Origin: Phlegmacium glaucopus
Taxonomy: Eukaryota; Basidiomycota; Agaricomycetes; Agaricales; Cortinariaceae
Assembly: GCA_015039465.1 (NCBI GenBank)
Contig: MU130378.1
Coordinates: forward strand, 1,244,570 to 1,308,569
Direction of reading: 5' to 3'
Length of the DNA stretch: 64,000 nucleotides
The first letter of the stretch is position 1. The number at the start of each line of letters is the position of its first letter. Below, piece by piece: positions 45,057-56,848 of this stretch. Made by a program: the position numbers and the translations under genes. The notes under the pieces were generated by a model. It was not told the origin of the DNA. It worked only from the letters and a program-made list of their open reading frames with translations, and did no database searches.

Positions 45057-46421
45057 CTAGTTGCGACCTTTTGGGCGACGTTGCCTGCTTGTCCCCCGTG
45101 ATCCAGTGGGTGCCTAAAAAGGTTTTAATTCAACAGTATGCAGTATCAGGGAAGGATTATCTTACCTTGGCTGCCGGAGCGGTTGCCGCAGCTTTGGTGG
45201 CTGATGCGGAGGCTACAGCTTTGGTTGCTGATACGGAGGCTACAGTCGCTGATGCGGAGGCTACAGTCGCTGATGCGGAGGCTACAGTCGCTGATGCGGA
45301 GACTACAGTCGCTGATGCGGAGGCTACAGTTTCGGTTGCCGATGCCGATGCGGGGGCAGCAGGGGCAGCAGCACCTTTAGCGCTTATGGTGAACTGGAGG
45401 AAGTGAGTTAATCGCGTAAAAGCGGGGAAATAGAAATGATCACGCTTACGTAGACGGCGTCATCGAGAGAACCGTGTTGCGCAATAGGAACAAGGACGGG
45501 TTGATGGTTGGCAGCGGTATTGATTGATGAGAGTTTGTAGAAGCCAGCAGGAAGGCCAGCAGTGACGTCGGCAGTCAAAACACCGTTAGCCGCAGGAGCG
45601 TTCAGGCCCTTGAAGAAAGCAAATTTCGTGGGGTCGGTGGGTGTGGTTTGGTCTAGCGCCGATAGGGTCTCTACAACAACATGAGAGTGGCCGATGATGT
45701 TCCCCTGTTGGTTGACCTGTTGTGGGGCAGAGAAGTAGTTTTCTTCGGCATTAACGAAGTTACCGGTCTCGAAGTTTTGAATGGCCATCTTGATCGTGAA
45801 TGCAGCACCTTCCACGAGTGAAGTGTCGCCGTTCGCAGGGAAAACAAACTTGGCAGAGGGCATGTTGGTTTTCGATGGAATCACACCCATGGGAGCCGGA
45901 TTGCATGAACCAGTCGCGATCTGTTTTCCGTTTGTGATGGGAAGGTTGGGTACCGTCAAACAAAAGTTGATGAAGTTGTTCGTCGATGTCAGAGAAGCAA
46001 CTTGACCTACAGCATAATTAGTAAATCTGGGTGGGAAGCAGCCGAGAAAAAATAGTTACCGGCAGTTGGGACATCTACAAGTAAAATGAATGAACATCAA
46101 AAGAACTAAGCAAAGTATTGAAAGTGATAAACTAACCTTGACCGTTGTTCGCGAATCCGCTTGCGATCACCTTGGGGTCGAGAGCTAGAGTAGATTGAGT
46201 GGAAATTTATAGTAGGTGTGAAGAAACGAACTCAGGGATGTCTGTGGGTCGTTGCCTTTATTGTTTTGAGCGACAGAAGCGGCGGCGGCGGCAGAAGCGG
46301 TGGCGGCGGCAGAAGCGGTGGCAGAAGCGGCAGAAGATGCACGAGCGGCTTTAGCTGCAGGAGCTGCTGCATAGACAGAAAGAGCCAGAGAGATGGCGGC
46401 GATGAAGGAAGCAGTCTTCAT
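45057..46421 (-). CDS. Secreted Ala/Ser-rich protein with a 7-residue repeat tail
   Basis: Start MKTASFIAAISLALSVYA, a signal peptide, then an Ala-rich linker coded by GCG/GCC/GCA runs. The conserved part reads DPKVIASGFANNGQDVPTAG, QVASLTSTNNFINFCLTVPN, GSCNPAPMGVIPSKTNMPSA, NGDTSLVEGAAFTIKMAIQN, NIIGHSHVVVETLSALDQTT and AANHQPVLVPIAQHGSLDDA. This looks like the extracellular proteins common in mushroom fungi, of unknown role. After FTISAKGAAAPAA comes a tail of ASATVAS-type repeats, then a last exon APTGSRGTSRQRRPKGRN with TAG at 45057-45059. Several introns lie at 45400-45450, 46008-46060, 46076-46135 and near 46180-46235. No GPI signal is seen because the tail is basic. Confidence 0.83.
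45198..45345 (-). repeat. 21-bp tandem repeat in the secreted-protein gene
   Basis: On the + strand the unit GCTGATGCGGAGGCTACAGTC recurs about four times in a row, with diverged copies on each side that keep 21- or 27-bp spacing. On the coding strand it spells a repeated Ala/Ser/Thr/Val heptad. Copy number is likely to vary between strains. Confidence 0.85.
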
Positions 46422-46689
46422 TGTGTACAAGTGGATTGTGAGAGGAAGATGTTAAACAATAAGTGTTGCAGGACTAGCCGCTAAAACGATCCCTGATCGA
46501 GGAAAGAAGGTGAATAAAAACGAAAGGGTTGCAGAAAAGAATAAGAAAGGAGGGAAAGTTGGGAATGCATAGTAACAAAGGTCAAACCAGTCTTATAACA
46601 GAGCCATCTATTTTTAATCATAGTATAAATAACTCAGTAACAGTCACTCTGACAACAAGCACTCCTAAAAATAGTAATCAAAGGATAAT

Positions 46690-47783
46690 CATGTCAGTGG
46701 TCACCATCGTAGTAGATGCAGTGGGTATCTGTCATATACATATTCGGCCACGGTCGCACTCAAATTCTCCATCTGTTCTAGCTCTTATTTGACATGGACG
46801 GGTGCAGTTTCATTTACCTCGTAACCACCGTCGCCGTTCCCATAACCGTGATCCATTCAGGACGCTGATTGATTCTACTCCTGGCGTACTACAAGCATGG
46901 AAAAATTTTGCTATCGATTACAATCTTGAGGATTCCAACGCAGTAGCCCATGCAACCCATGGTCGCAGACTTTATGATACATTGAAAGAGTACTGTGGCA
47001 TCACTGATGAAAGCCATCTTCTGGTTTGTCTGCTGTAGTCAATGGCAATAGTGACTCAAATTCAAATCCATCATTAGGAAGAAATTGATCGATTCGAAGA
47101 TCAAGTCATTCACGGTGGTCCAATAGCTTTACCGGGTGCTGTCGACCTAGTTTCCAAGGTAGGTGCACTTGAAAAGATATCAAGTGTCCGCAGTTCTCAA
47201 ATCATCAACAGTTGTCCTCCCATCCATCAACAAAATCAAAATGGACCATTGTTACATCAGGTGAATAAAAAAAATTCCACTAAGCCAGACATAGTTGTTA
47301 TCCTCCAGTGTAGCTTCCAATCGGTTTGCTCCACGGGCATTGCACCGCTCAGGCATTCCTTTTCCTGCCTTAGGCATCATTGCCTCGAATGATGTCTTGC
47401 AAGGAAAACCCCACCCTGCTCCATATTTGGCTGGTGCATTGCGATGTGGCGCAGACCCCAAGAAGTGTATGCCCTTTCTTTTATACAAAAATCTTGTTTG
47501 TAATATTGGTTTTTAGGTCTTGTTGTCGAGGATGCCATATCAGGGTTACGTTCTGGTCGTGCAGCTGGTTCTCTCACTCTCGCCGTCTGCACTTCGACTC
47601 CACGAGCAACCATAGCCGACTCCGGCGCCAATCCCGACTACATCGTTGCCGATCTTACAAAGTACGTATTCCCGGCAATCTCATCAACCTTATTCTGTAC
47701 ACTGACTGGTCACTTTCCCAAGGGTCAACATCAATGTTGTTGATGAAAGATTAGAAATCACTATAGACCAGTCTTGTACCTGA
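46690..47783 (+). CDS. HAD-superfamily sugar/glycerol phosphatase (GPP/DOG type)
   Basis: Haloacid dehalogenase-type phosphatase, nearest to glycerol-3-phosphatase and 2-deoxyglucose-6-phosphatase. Start MSVVTIVVDAV; the next exon gives the catalytic loop LLFDMDGTLIDSTPGV, where DMDGT carries the nucleophile and acid/base Asp. Cap region AVAHATHGRRLYDTLKEYCG, IDRFEDQVIHGGPIALPGAV, motif II VTSASNRFAPRALHRSGIP. Then IIASNDVLQGKPHPAPYLAG with the motif III Lys, and motif IV VVEDAISGLRSGRAAGSLTL. It ends VNINVVDERLEITIDQSCT. Six or so introns, several splitting the DMDG motif. The physiological substrate is uncertain. Confidence 0.9.
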
Positions 47784-49273
47784 ATTGTAAATAAAGAAAG
47801 GATCAATCAAATTTGAAGGTAAGCTCCGAGTCTGTTCAGCAAAGTTCTGGCCTCAATTGACCGATGGCAACGGATGGGTACTAGTAGCCGACATATTTCT
47901 CTCCGAGCCTTGAGTGGGGCTGTTTAGCGCTATGGGAACATATTTTTCTCAGGTAGAGTTGGTAACAAGATTACATGTATACCGGTCCGCAAAAACTACA
48001 TTCCTTTCGAACCTCGCGTCTATACCGCAATCATTCATAGATATGATTGATCCTCCTGGCACATCATATGCTGATTGTTGATGCTGAAACATTGGTGTAA
48101 TTGGTCTTCTTGATGTGTCAACTTACGTTGTCTGGATACGTATCTTTCAAGATTTGTTCGTGAGAAAAGTGGCACCTGTTTATTTCTCTATTCTTTTGCC
48201 AGGAATACAAAGGAGATGATAAATTCCTCGCGCCCGTGACTTGCAATTGCCAATTGCCCAGTTGCCACTTGGCGATGTAACGCAACCACAACCAATATTG
48301 CCGACGACTCACATGAGCTCACATGCTGATTGTTCGCACTTTTGCCGGCCTATATTTAGACACTGGTAATTGTTGGGCAATTGCCCTAATAGGCAAAAAG
48401 GCAAAGTTTCTGGAGGAAAATATGAGAAATGGGACGCAAGAAACTTGATAATTTTCGAATAAAATTGCAGTGCAATCGTGAATATCTATATCTTGCTTAG
48501 TGTTGACAGGGGACTCGCCGGCTTTTGGAGAGTATCCACTCAAGAATTTATTTCAAGCCACAGGTCAAAATATTCGGCTTAGCCAATTTACATCACTATT
48601 GCCGGGCGCCGAGGAGGATCAAGAACTACACTACTAGTACTAGAGACTCCACTGGCTCAACCAAACTGTCGAATCTTGAGCTTCTAAGTACTTACTGTGT
48701 TCCGCATCTATCCAAGGGTCTTCAGTAACAGCGTTCAAGTCCTCCCCGGTTGTACAATCCCCGGAGGGTGCATCGTGGATAACGCCATGTAAGGCTGGTT
48801 GCCATACAGCTGTACACACCACCATATATATGTGCCGGTAGCTGAAAGAATAATCTTTCAGATATTCGACCTTTTGGTGTAACGGTGCGTTGCGGCATAT
48901 ACGGCCTACCTTACACGCCAATGGAACCCGACGCGGTTATTCCGACTCTAAACAATGGCGACTTTGAATGCGCTGCATACTCACCACGTTCTTTAAAAGC
49001 GGATACTTTGAACTTGGGGCCACTCGTGGAATCTCTTGAAAACCTTTCTTTCAAAGTCACATGTGGAATGGAAGGCGAATTAAAAATTAAACCGTACGCT
49101 CAAGCGATCATCGATCAGGCCTCAGGCTCCATGCGAGTATCACAATGTCGTTAAATACTGTATTTATTGAGGATTTCAACTTTTGTATCAAAATGATAAG
49201 ATAATGCGTTTCACATCTAGGTGAAAAGATCTCGAAGCAAGTTCTACGCAGCCTAAAGACTCGGGCGTAGACG
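47784..49273. other. Long spacer between the HAD gene and SBA1
   Basis: About 1.49 kb. Around 48243-48385 the string GCAATTGCC recurs, including a palindromic GGCAATTGCC at 48376-48385, which gives an inverted-repeat feel like a small non-autonomous element. On the + strand 48515-48620 reads coding-like (GDSPAFGEYPLKNLFQATGQ) and 48913-49151 holds another frame (MEPDAVIPTLNNGDFECAAY). I could not join these into a gene or recognise them. The right end holds the SBA1 trailer. Confidence 0.4.
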
Positions 49274-50149
49274 TTACTTGGCTGGCTCGGCATCTTCAAG
49301 GGGTGGAGGCCCATCATCGTCGGAATCATCATCCTCGGCAAGGTCGCCAGTGTCGCCACCTGTGGGCCCAGATGGTCCTCCCATTCCCCCCATTTCTCCC
49401 ATGCCGCCCATGCTACCCATCTGCGCCATCATCTAAGAAACGACAAGTCAGTGACTAAGATGTAAGATACTCTTAGATGATGTGCTTACCTTTTCGAAGT
49501 CCATTCCGCCACCCATTCCACCCATTCCACCCATTCCACCCATTCCACCCATTCCACCCATTCCACCCATTCCGCCCATTCCACCCATGTCAAGGTCTGG
49601 ATCTTCTGCAACAGCGTCACCGGTTTGTTCGTCTTCGTCTACCCACTTAGAAAAGTCGGTCTTGAGGAACGCGTTCTTAACTTTTTCTTTCGTAAGTCGG
49701 GGCCAATACTCAGATTGTTTGTCTTTTTTAAGAATGATCAGGGAGAGAGAACGCGTGTTCAAGTTCTTTTTGGATTTCTAGAGGCAACAAGGTGAGGGTG
49801 ATGAGATAATGAGATTGAAATTCAACAAACTTCTGGAACGACTTCGCTATAGAGTTGGAGTTCGAAAGCATACTCCTTCTCAGCTCTAAGAGATTGGATG
49901 AGTGTGGCGCTTGATAATGGGCTGGGATAAAACTTACTCTCCAGCCTTTGCCTTGAAGGAAATGGTTGTTGGGGTCAAGTCGTATTCCAGTGAGGATTCT
50001 TTAATGTCGGGCAGGTTGATTGTCACGAAAATAATATTCTAAAGACTGAGATCTGAATGATGATCAAGGAGGATAACAAAAAAACCAACTTTTTCTTGAT
50101 CTGAATCTGAGCTACGCTGAGCCCAAAGGACCTCTGGATGTTGGACCAT
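49274..50149 (-). CDS. SBA1: SBA1/p23 Hsp90 co-chaperone
   Basis: Binds the ATP-bound closed form of Hsp90 and slows its ATPase. The start MVQHPEVLWAQRSSDSDQEK is a textbook p23 N-terminus. Next exons: IIFVTINLPDIKESSLEYDL, TPTTISFKAKAG (CS-domain strands), AEKEYAFELQLYSEVVPE, NTRSLSLIILKKDKQSEYWP, and RLTKEKVKNAFLKTDFSKWV, which includes the conserved WPRLTKEK motif. The C-terminal tail is acidic with a Gly-Gly-Met repeat and ends DDDGPPPLEDAEPAK, TAA at 49274-49276. About six exons. Confidence 0.94.
49502..49584 (-). repeat. 9-bp tandem repeat coding Gly-Gly-Met in SBA1
   Basis: The + strand shows about nine near-perfect copies of ATTCCACCC (one with a G), coding (GGM)n on the - strand in the SBA1 tail. 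The repeat is in frame, so changes in copy number would not break the protein. Confidence 0.9.
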
Positions 50150-50434
50150 GTCTGTGTTGTAATTGAGAGTGAAGGGCTTGTGGAATCGTCCAGAACGTTC
50201 GGAGCCTTTTAAGGAAGGAAGTGGTGATTACGGCATACCCAATGCGGAGAGTTTCCCGGCCGGACTGCTCTTTACTGTGACCTACGATGTGGTAAGTCGA
50301 TAGCCAAGTAATTAGAATTCGTGTTAAACTGACCATCTGTTATTAGGTGCACACGATGGTTTCTTCCTTTACTTCTTCTTCCTCTCCCTACAGCACCACC
50401 GTATTTTCTAATCTTGTTTTTATTTTCTCTCACA

Positions 50435-51131
50435 ATGCACGCAAAACCTTGGTGAGTTCAGGTGTATCGCGGTGCTCAAATGTCAACTGACACTATTCAG
50501 TTTTTATTGCATTGTTCTCTTGACTACTCTCTTCGTCTCATCCTGTTATTGGCAACCATTTCCTATCGACAGTCCACTCAGCATCCCCTGGTCCGACAAC
50601 ATCACAACTTTTTCCGAAGCTCTTAACTCAACACTGATGCCAAACCACTCCTATGTTCTACCCACCGTCATGCGTGCCGTAGATCGATGTTGGTGTGACT
50701 TTTCAACAGGCGGGTTTTGGGAACCCTTCAATGTTTCACAATGGGAGTATTTGAGTGTTCAGCGACTGCGTCGTGAATTAGAACGTCAGCACAAGGACGC
50801 AAATGCCATTCCAGGGGCCAACAACACCCAAAGTCCAATTTCCGCTAACGACAGTATCAGCGTGCCGCTAAATCAAACACTGCTACCGCTATCGAACTCT
50901 ACCGTTCCTGCTTCGAATTTCTGGTCGCGGCTCAGGGATTTCCCTCGAGGATCCCAGCGTGTACCGACAGCAGAAACACGAGAAACGGACCCACCTTTAG
51001 TTGTGGGGGTACAGAGCATTATGAACGTGCCTCAGGCAATGAACCAGAGTAATCTTCCATTCATCCGTCAAGAGTACGACTTGCGACCATATGGCATTGG
51101 CTTGGTCGTTGACTTGGGTTGGTCTCGATAG
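50435..51131 (+). CDS. Small type II membrane glycoprotein, family unknown
   Basis: Exons 50435-50451 and 50501-51131 close at 215 residues. Residues 7-23 (FYCIVLLTTLFVSSCYW) form a single membrane anchor near the N-terminus. The rest would face the lumen or outside and carries many N-glycosylation sequons (NIT, NST, NHS, NVS, NQT, NQS). A conserved-looking core is PIDSPLSIPWSDNITTFSEA, VLPTVMRAVDRCWCDFSTGG and SQWEYLSVQRLRRELERQH. The end is RPYGIGLVVDLGWSR. I do not recognise the family. Its start is 285 bp from the SBA1 start on the other strand. Confidence 0.7.
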
Positions 51132-51281
51132 AATATCTACTTTTGGTAACCATATGAATGAGACCTGTGCTCCACTCCTCCTATAGGGACCCTATTAACT
51201 CGACCAGTTAGGCGGCATCGAGAATAGACCTTCGACTTTTTGATATTGTAGTGTACTTAGGCTGTTTATCAGGTATGGGAA

Positions 51282-53982
51282 ATGATTTCCAAAAATAGGC
51301 AAGCCGAGTACCGGTTTCGTCGAGCTTCCAACTTGGGAATATTTGCCTATAGTTCCTTTCCTCAACACGACCTTCATTCGCACTGTATGGTATCCGAGCC
51401 AAAGGCTCGGAAAATCGATCAGCAACGCCAAACTGCTCGCGGAGGATTAGAGCCAGCGATAACCGACGGAGCGACAACATCGTCCAATGCCTTGAACAAA
51501 TTCGAGCTTGTTCAAAAAGCACTCATGACTCCTTTCACTCACAAGAAAAAGGATTCTACCCGTATTCTATCTGAACGTACGTAAATTTAACAAATAACGG
51601 ACCTCTGGCGTAGACTCTTACGGGGTTGTTCTTGTGCAGTCGCTCCTGTCATCATGACGCCGCGTATGATGAATTCCGCGGCAACTGTTTCATCTAGGCC
51701 CCGTGCGTCTGTGTCCTCTTCAAGGTCAAAAGTGGATTTTTCTACTCTTGGCCGTGCACCCCTTCGTCTGGGACTTGGGTCGAAGCGTATAACATCTGGG
51801 GACTTGCAGATCATCGAGGCAACAGAAGAACTGCTGGAAGTAGACATACCGGAACCAAATGGCGTGGCTTCAAACGTCAGCCTTTTACGAGGCTTCAATG
51901 CCACCATCCCAAGTGCGGAACAGAGCAAGACCAGAAGGCGGCAGATGCGCAATGTTGATACACCGAAGCTTGGCTTGAAGAAGCTCGGAATGAGCGCAAG
52001 GGGCTTGCTCATGGAGCAAGAAGACCGGGAAGACGTTGAAGACGATGTCGTGATTGTGGGTCACGGGAACACAGGCCAGAGGAAGAAGGGTAGGGAGAGT
52101 CTAAGTGCTACAAAAACGTTGGGGAAGGAGGAGTTAACACGGCAGACTAAAGAGATCATGCGTGATAAGGAGAACTTACATGTAAGAAGGGTAAGCATAA
52201 CTTCAGTTCCATGATAACTTGTTTGCCAATATGTTGAGGTTTTACAGAGCCTTGTCAACAGTGAAATAGAAGAAATTACACATAAAATCCAAGCTCTAGA
52301 TGGGATTCGAGCAAAATTAGAACGAGATTTGCTCAAGTTGCAGGAAGATGAGCTAGAACTTGACGATGAATGTAAGCCTTTCAATTTTGTGCATATTTAC
52401 CGGGGACTTGAGTTTTTCGACAGTGGAAGGTGTCAAGGAGAGGATGCAATTTGAACAAGCTTCGGGCCAGTCGCAGAAAATCACGGTCCAGAATTTGCAT
52501 CTGCCGCCCAGTTCCCGTCGACGGCGAGGTATGTAATACCTTTTGATCTATATGTCATGCTCATATATCGTTCGGAAGGTCCAGCATTTTTACCGTCGGA
52601 GCATGACGAATTACCCCCTGGAGTTGCTTTTATGGTAGGCTTAATTTTGACATCAACAATCGAGGCTCATTCAGATTCATGCGTCAGACGCTGGACAGCC
52701 ATACAACTCCAATTATCGCCCTCGATATCTCTGAACCTTATGGGACTCTCGTCAGTGCCTCTCAAGAGGACGCTCAGCCGCGTGTGTGGGACTTACTATC
52801 AGGTGATGAACTAGGCAGATTACGAGGCCATGTCGGAGCTGTACACTGTTTACAAGTTGAAGACCATGTGTGCTTGACTGGTGGTGCAGATGGGAATGTA
52901 AGGTTGTGGGATCTAAGAAGGGTTGGCGATGATGATGATTGGGGAGAGGGAGAGGTGATTAGTCTTAGCGACGTTGCAGAAGAGGACGAAGAAGATTACT
53001 CTGGCGAAATTAAGAAGCCAACAGCCAGCGTATCGGCAAGGGATCATCCCTGTGTGCGGGTTCTCGAGGGACACACGCAAGCAGTAACTGCACTCTACTT
53101 TGAGGATGAGTGTCTTGTACGCCATTCCACTTCCTCTTCAACGCTGGGTTAAATTCTGAAATTATCTACTACAAAGGTGACGGGGGCATCGGACAAGACC
53201 CTACGGCAATGGGATCTCACAACGGGTCAATGTGTAATGACTATGGACATCCTTTGGGCTATCTCGCATCCTTCATCTGCAACTGCGCCAAATCCGCTAC
53301 AGAACCAAACATTTCCCGGTTCTTTTTCTGTTCAAATGCCACCATATGCCGATGGGACCAGAGAATTTTATGAGGATTTTGTCGGTGGTGTACAATTTTG
53401 GGGTTATGGGCTAGTTAGCGGAAGCGGTGATGGTGCTGTCAGGATGTGGGATAGTGAGTTCAAGAGATTCTGGATGCATACTTCCAAGTTCCAGAAGTTA
53501 ACCCATCCCCAGTGCGCACTGGACAAGCTCATAGAACACTACTGGGACATACAGGTCCAGTAACGTGTTTACAATTCGATGAGATACATATCGTCAGCGG
53601 GAGCCTTGATAAGACACTGAAGGCGAGTAATGCGTCATATCGGAGATGGATGGACGCTCATTTTGTGATAGGTTTGGGATCTTCGAACTGGTGGCATATT
53701 TGAAACCATCCAGTTCGACCATGCGGTGACTGCTCTACAATTTGATTCTCGGAAGATCATTGCAGCCACTGGCGAAAATGGCGTTAAGGTACCTCACGCC
53801 CATACAAGCGTATTATATTCAGCCTTTGATTTCCCTTTCTCAAGGTATATAATCGGACAAGTTCACAGCAATCGACGCTAATGACAAATGGCCATACCAA
53901 ACCAGTGGAAAGATTAAGATACATGGATCGATATCTTGTAACTGGTGGTCGTGACACAAAGCTAAAAATATGGTCGTTATAG
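51282..53982 (+). CDS. MDV1: MDV1/Caf4-like mitochondrial division protein
   Basis: Adaptor that links Fis1 on mitochondria (and peroxisomes) to the dynamin Dnm1. The N-terminal exons include [40 protein letters not shown] and [20 protein letters not shown] coiled coil follows ([34 protein letters not shown]). The C-terminal beta-propeller repeats read [119 protein letters not shown] and [19 protein letters not shown]. An acidic insert ([13 protein letters not shown]) sits between blades two and three. Stop at 53980-53982. The start could be 51282 or 51387; upstream sequence gives no clear exon. Confidence 0.9.
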
Positions 53983-54779
53983 TATATTTATACATATAAC
54001 TAAATCCCCAGTACTGACGTACAAGCATGAGAAACGAAACCAGTATATAACAAGTCATTAAACACCGAAGCAATGATGAAAGTACCAATCACCCAAGAGA
54101 TTAGGATCATTGAGATTTCATTATTGGTTATAGATGTCGCACTCCGACAAGCCATCCGTTTATGCGCACTCTACTTCGATGAATGATTGATATGGTGCAA
54201 TCTCTACAACAACCTGAGATCATCCAATCAAGAATTCATTGGAGAGGTTTCATTGATACTTCCGAAAGTCAGTGTTCAGTGATTGGACCTAAGTACTACT
54301 ACTATCATTACCACATACACAGGTCAGCCCTAGTACATTCCGGTCAGATTTTGGCAGGACGTGAAGTGGGATGATCCTCTAGCAACCATGCGTGGTCCTG
54401 GAGAAATGGCGACTGTCAGTCAGTAGTAGTCATAGCATTGTCAATGTGATTATCATCTAGAGTAACAGTCAAATCCAGCGTAGGACTCGGAGTACTAATT
54501 AGATCATTTTCCCACGCTCTGCATAGAAATAATTTCACGATCACGTGGATAGACAACCTCAGGATGTTGTGTTGTATCAGTACCCAAGCTAACCACTCAG
54601 GCTCAGTCCTAAACTTTGATGATGTACCGTTCGACTTAGAGAGAAGTAAATTTTACTAGGTTAGTTACTATTTCACGTCGCAATTTGAGAAGACTTATCA
54701 ATATCGGACCTATTGTCTTCACGAACTTGGTCGCGTACATATCGCTCACCAGTGTCAGTGATTCAACGTTTTAATCACC
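53983..54779. other. Spacer between MDV1 and the GCNA-like gene
   Basis: About 800 bp. A short + strand frame at about 54341-54427 (FWQDVKWDDPLATMRGPG) has some coding feel, but I cannot join it to a start. Otherwise nothing is recognised. Confidence 0.4.
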
Positions 54780-56744
54780 ATGTTACAAAGGCCGGATCTC
54801 TGCGGAAGTGATCTTGAAGTGATTCCAGACAGTGAAGATGAACGCCTTAGGTGTGACGCTTGGCTCTAGCTGCTCCCTACACGCTCTGACTGCTCGCAGA
54901 CAAGAGGCAGCTGAAAAACGAAGAGAACACACTTCTAATTTTACTGAAGTGATTGAAATATCCTCTGATGAAGAAAGGTGCTTGGTTCTTTCAGCACTTG
55001 GTCGGTGTGTTTGCAAAGTGTTGACCATTGGCTTTGTGTTAGTCCTTCTACCCTAATCAAAGACCAACAATGGTAAGGCTCTGTTCCGGATGGAGATGTA
55101 TTGATGAAAGATTGAACTATGGATTCAGGAGCCCAAGATTACCAGCTAGCTCCTTACGAATCGCGGACAAGCAGCCTTATCGTCCTCAGATGATTCGAAG
55201 CCCTGATAATGATTCTGACGACGAAATAATTGAACTCACGGATAGTTCAGTTGAGCTCACACCTGCGAAGGTCAAACAAAGGGCCCCAGCTTCTTTGGAC
55301 GGCGATGAATCGATCATTGTTTTGTAATTCGTTTTTTTTTCAAGGTCGTTATGCATCTAATTGGCTCTACATAGCGATGAACCAAAGTCTGCTAAGACAC
55401 CCTTACGTGTTGGCACGAAGGACACGAGCAAGAAGACACCGAGTAAGTCTGGCAACAGTTCCGAGATGGTTAATAATGGCCAAAAACTTTCATATCGTAA
55501 TTCGCCCTCGACCTCTGCAGTTGCGCTAGTCCCTTTACGCGTTGGACCACCACCTGCAAGTTCCCTAAAGACCCCCCGATCTACTAGCAAGAAGGCCCAA
55601 CAAACAGTGGAGCAACGGAGAAGACACGATTATGCCCAACAGTTGTTTGAGGATCTCAATGCTTCCGTATTCAAGGGCGGCCTGCCCCATAATACAGCAC
55701 TCGATTGGAACAAAAGGCTTCTAACAACCGCTGGAAGAGCAAAATGGCACCGGTGAGTTGATATTCCTCAACAAATTTCCGTGTTTTATGGCAGCAAATG
55801 CAGGGCAAAAGACGGAATTGAGACAACACAGATTGAATTGGCGGAGAAGATTTTAGATCGCGACGGTTTGTCATTCTTCAACGAGGCTTTGAGATGGTTA
55901 ATTAATTGAAGGATGCCATTCCAGAGCGGATTAGGAACACGCTGTCGCATGAAATGTGCCATCTAGCAACTTGGATCATTGACAAAGAAATCAATGAACA
56001 CCATGGCCAAAACTTCAAGAAATGGTCAGTCTGGAATCAACTCCTTTTTTAGAGGCGTTATAATTTTGCTTGCTGTCATCTAAAGGGCCAGTAGGGTCAT
56101 GCAGAGACGTCCTGAAATAAATGTTTCTGTGAGGGTTTTTCACGACTTCTACATTCATATTCATCGTCTGCCTTCTAGATCAAACATGACTACCAAATTT
56201 CCTATCCATACGAGTGGGGTAGGTTTACTAACATTCAACTTTCTTATCTTGACACTGGAACGACTTATTAATCCACTTCAGAGTGCCAGAAATGTGCCAA
56301 AGTGTACGAGTTGATCGTCCGTGAACCTCAGTAACTTGTTGATTTATCTGCCAGGTATGGTCGATTCAGCAAATCCATTCGACCAGATGAATGTGGTAAG
56401 TAATTAAATAGAAATCACGGAATACTCATCCCACCTTCCTAGTTTGCGGAGCGTGTAAAGAAGGAAACCTCGTTCCTTTGTTCACTTCAAAGCGGCAACC
56501 CAAGTCCCAGAAATTGAGCCGTATGGTTGCTGCGAAAACCCAGGGTAAGGCTTTGTGTCTGTCGTCCGCAAGATTTTTGTTTATCACGTTACCAGATTCG
56601 CCCCGGTCTATGGTTCGACCCGCCCATGTAATACCCGTAGGCAACGTCTCTACGACGAGTGGCTATTCGTCTTGCGATGGATCTGAAAGCGATTCAGACA
56701 TCGAGACCTTGACCAACGAGCTAGCCACTACTTCGATTATGTAG
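54780..56744 (+). CDS. GCNA/SprT-like metalloprotease with SUMO-interacting motifs
   Basis: DNA-protein crosslink protease related to germ-cell nuclear acidic peptidase. Start MLQRPDLCGSDLEVIPDSED, then RQEAAEKRREHTSNFTEVIE, with SUMO-interacting-type motifs VIEISSDEE, IIELTDSS and ESIIVL. A disordered linker leads to the SprT domain: RRRHDYAQQLFEDLNASVFK, LPHNTALDWNKRLLTTAGRA, IELAEKILDRD, and the zinc site LSHEMCHLATWIIDKEINEH with HGQNFKKW. The zinc ribbon CQKCAKVYGRFSKSIRPDEC ends CGACKEG. The tail is Ser-rich and stops at 56742. No HMG box is present. About ten introns; those around 55760-55990 and 56130-56290 were read only in part. Confidence 0.88.
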
Positions 56745-56848
56745 CTGTCTGCCTTAAAAAGAATACATAAACGCTAGTTATAATACATATCCCATCTACG
56801 ACTACATACAATTAGACATAAATTATTTATACTACATACCTTCGTTTT

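Noticed and set aside
45071..45406. Long + strand frame with ADAEATV repeats
   Set aside because: It is the antisense of the 21-bp repeat in the secreted-protein gene. The - strand has the signal peptide, splice sites and conserved core.
48640..49154. Frames on both strands around 48.6-49.1 kb
   Set aside because: Some look coding, but no start, splice chain or family could be established on either strand.
49482..49781. + strand frame with a poly-IPP repeat
   Set aside because: Antisense of the Gly-Gly-Met repeat of SBA1, whose exons and conserved motifs fix the coding strand.
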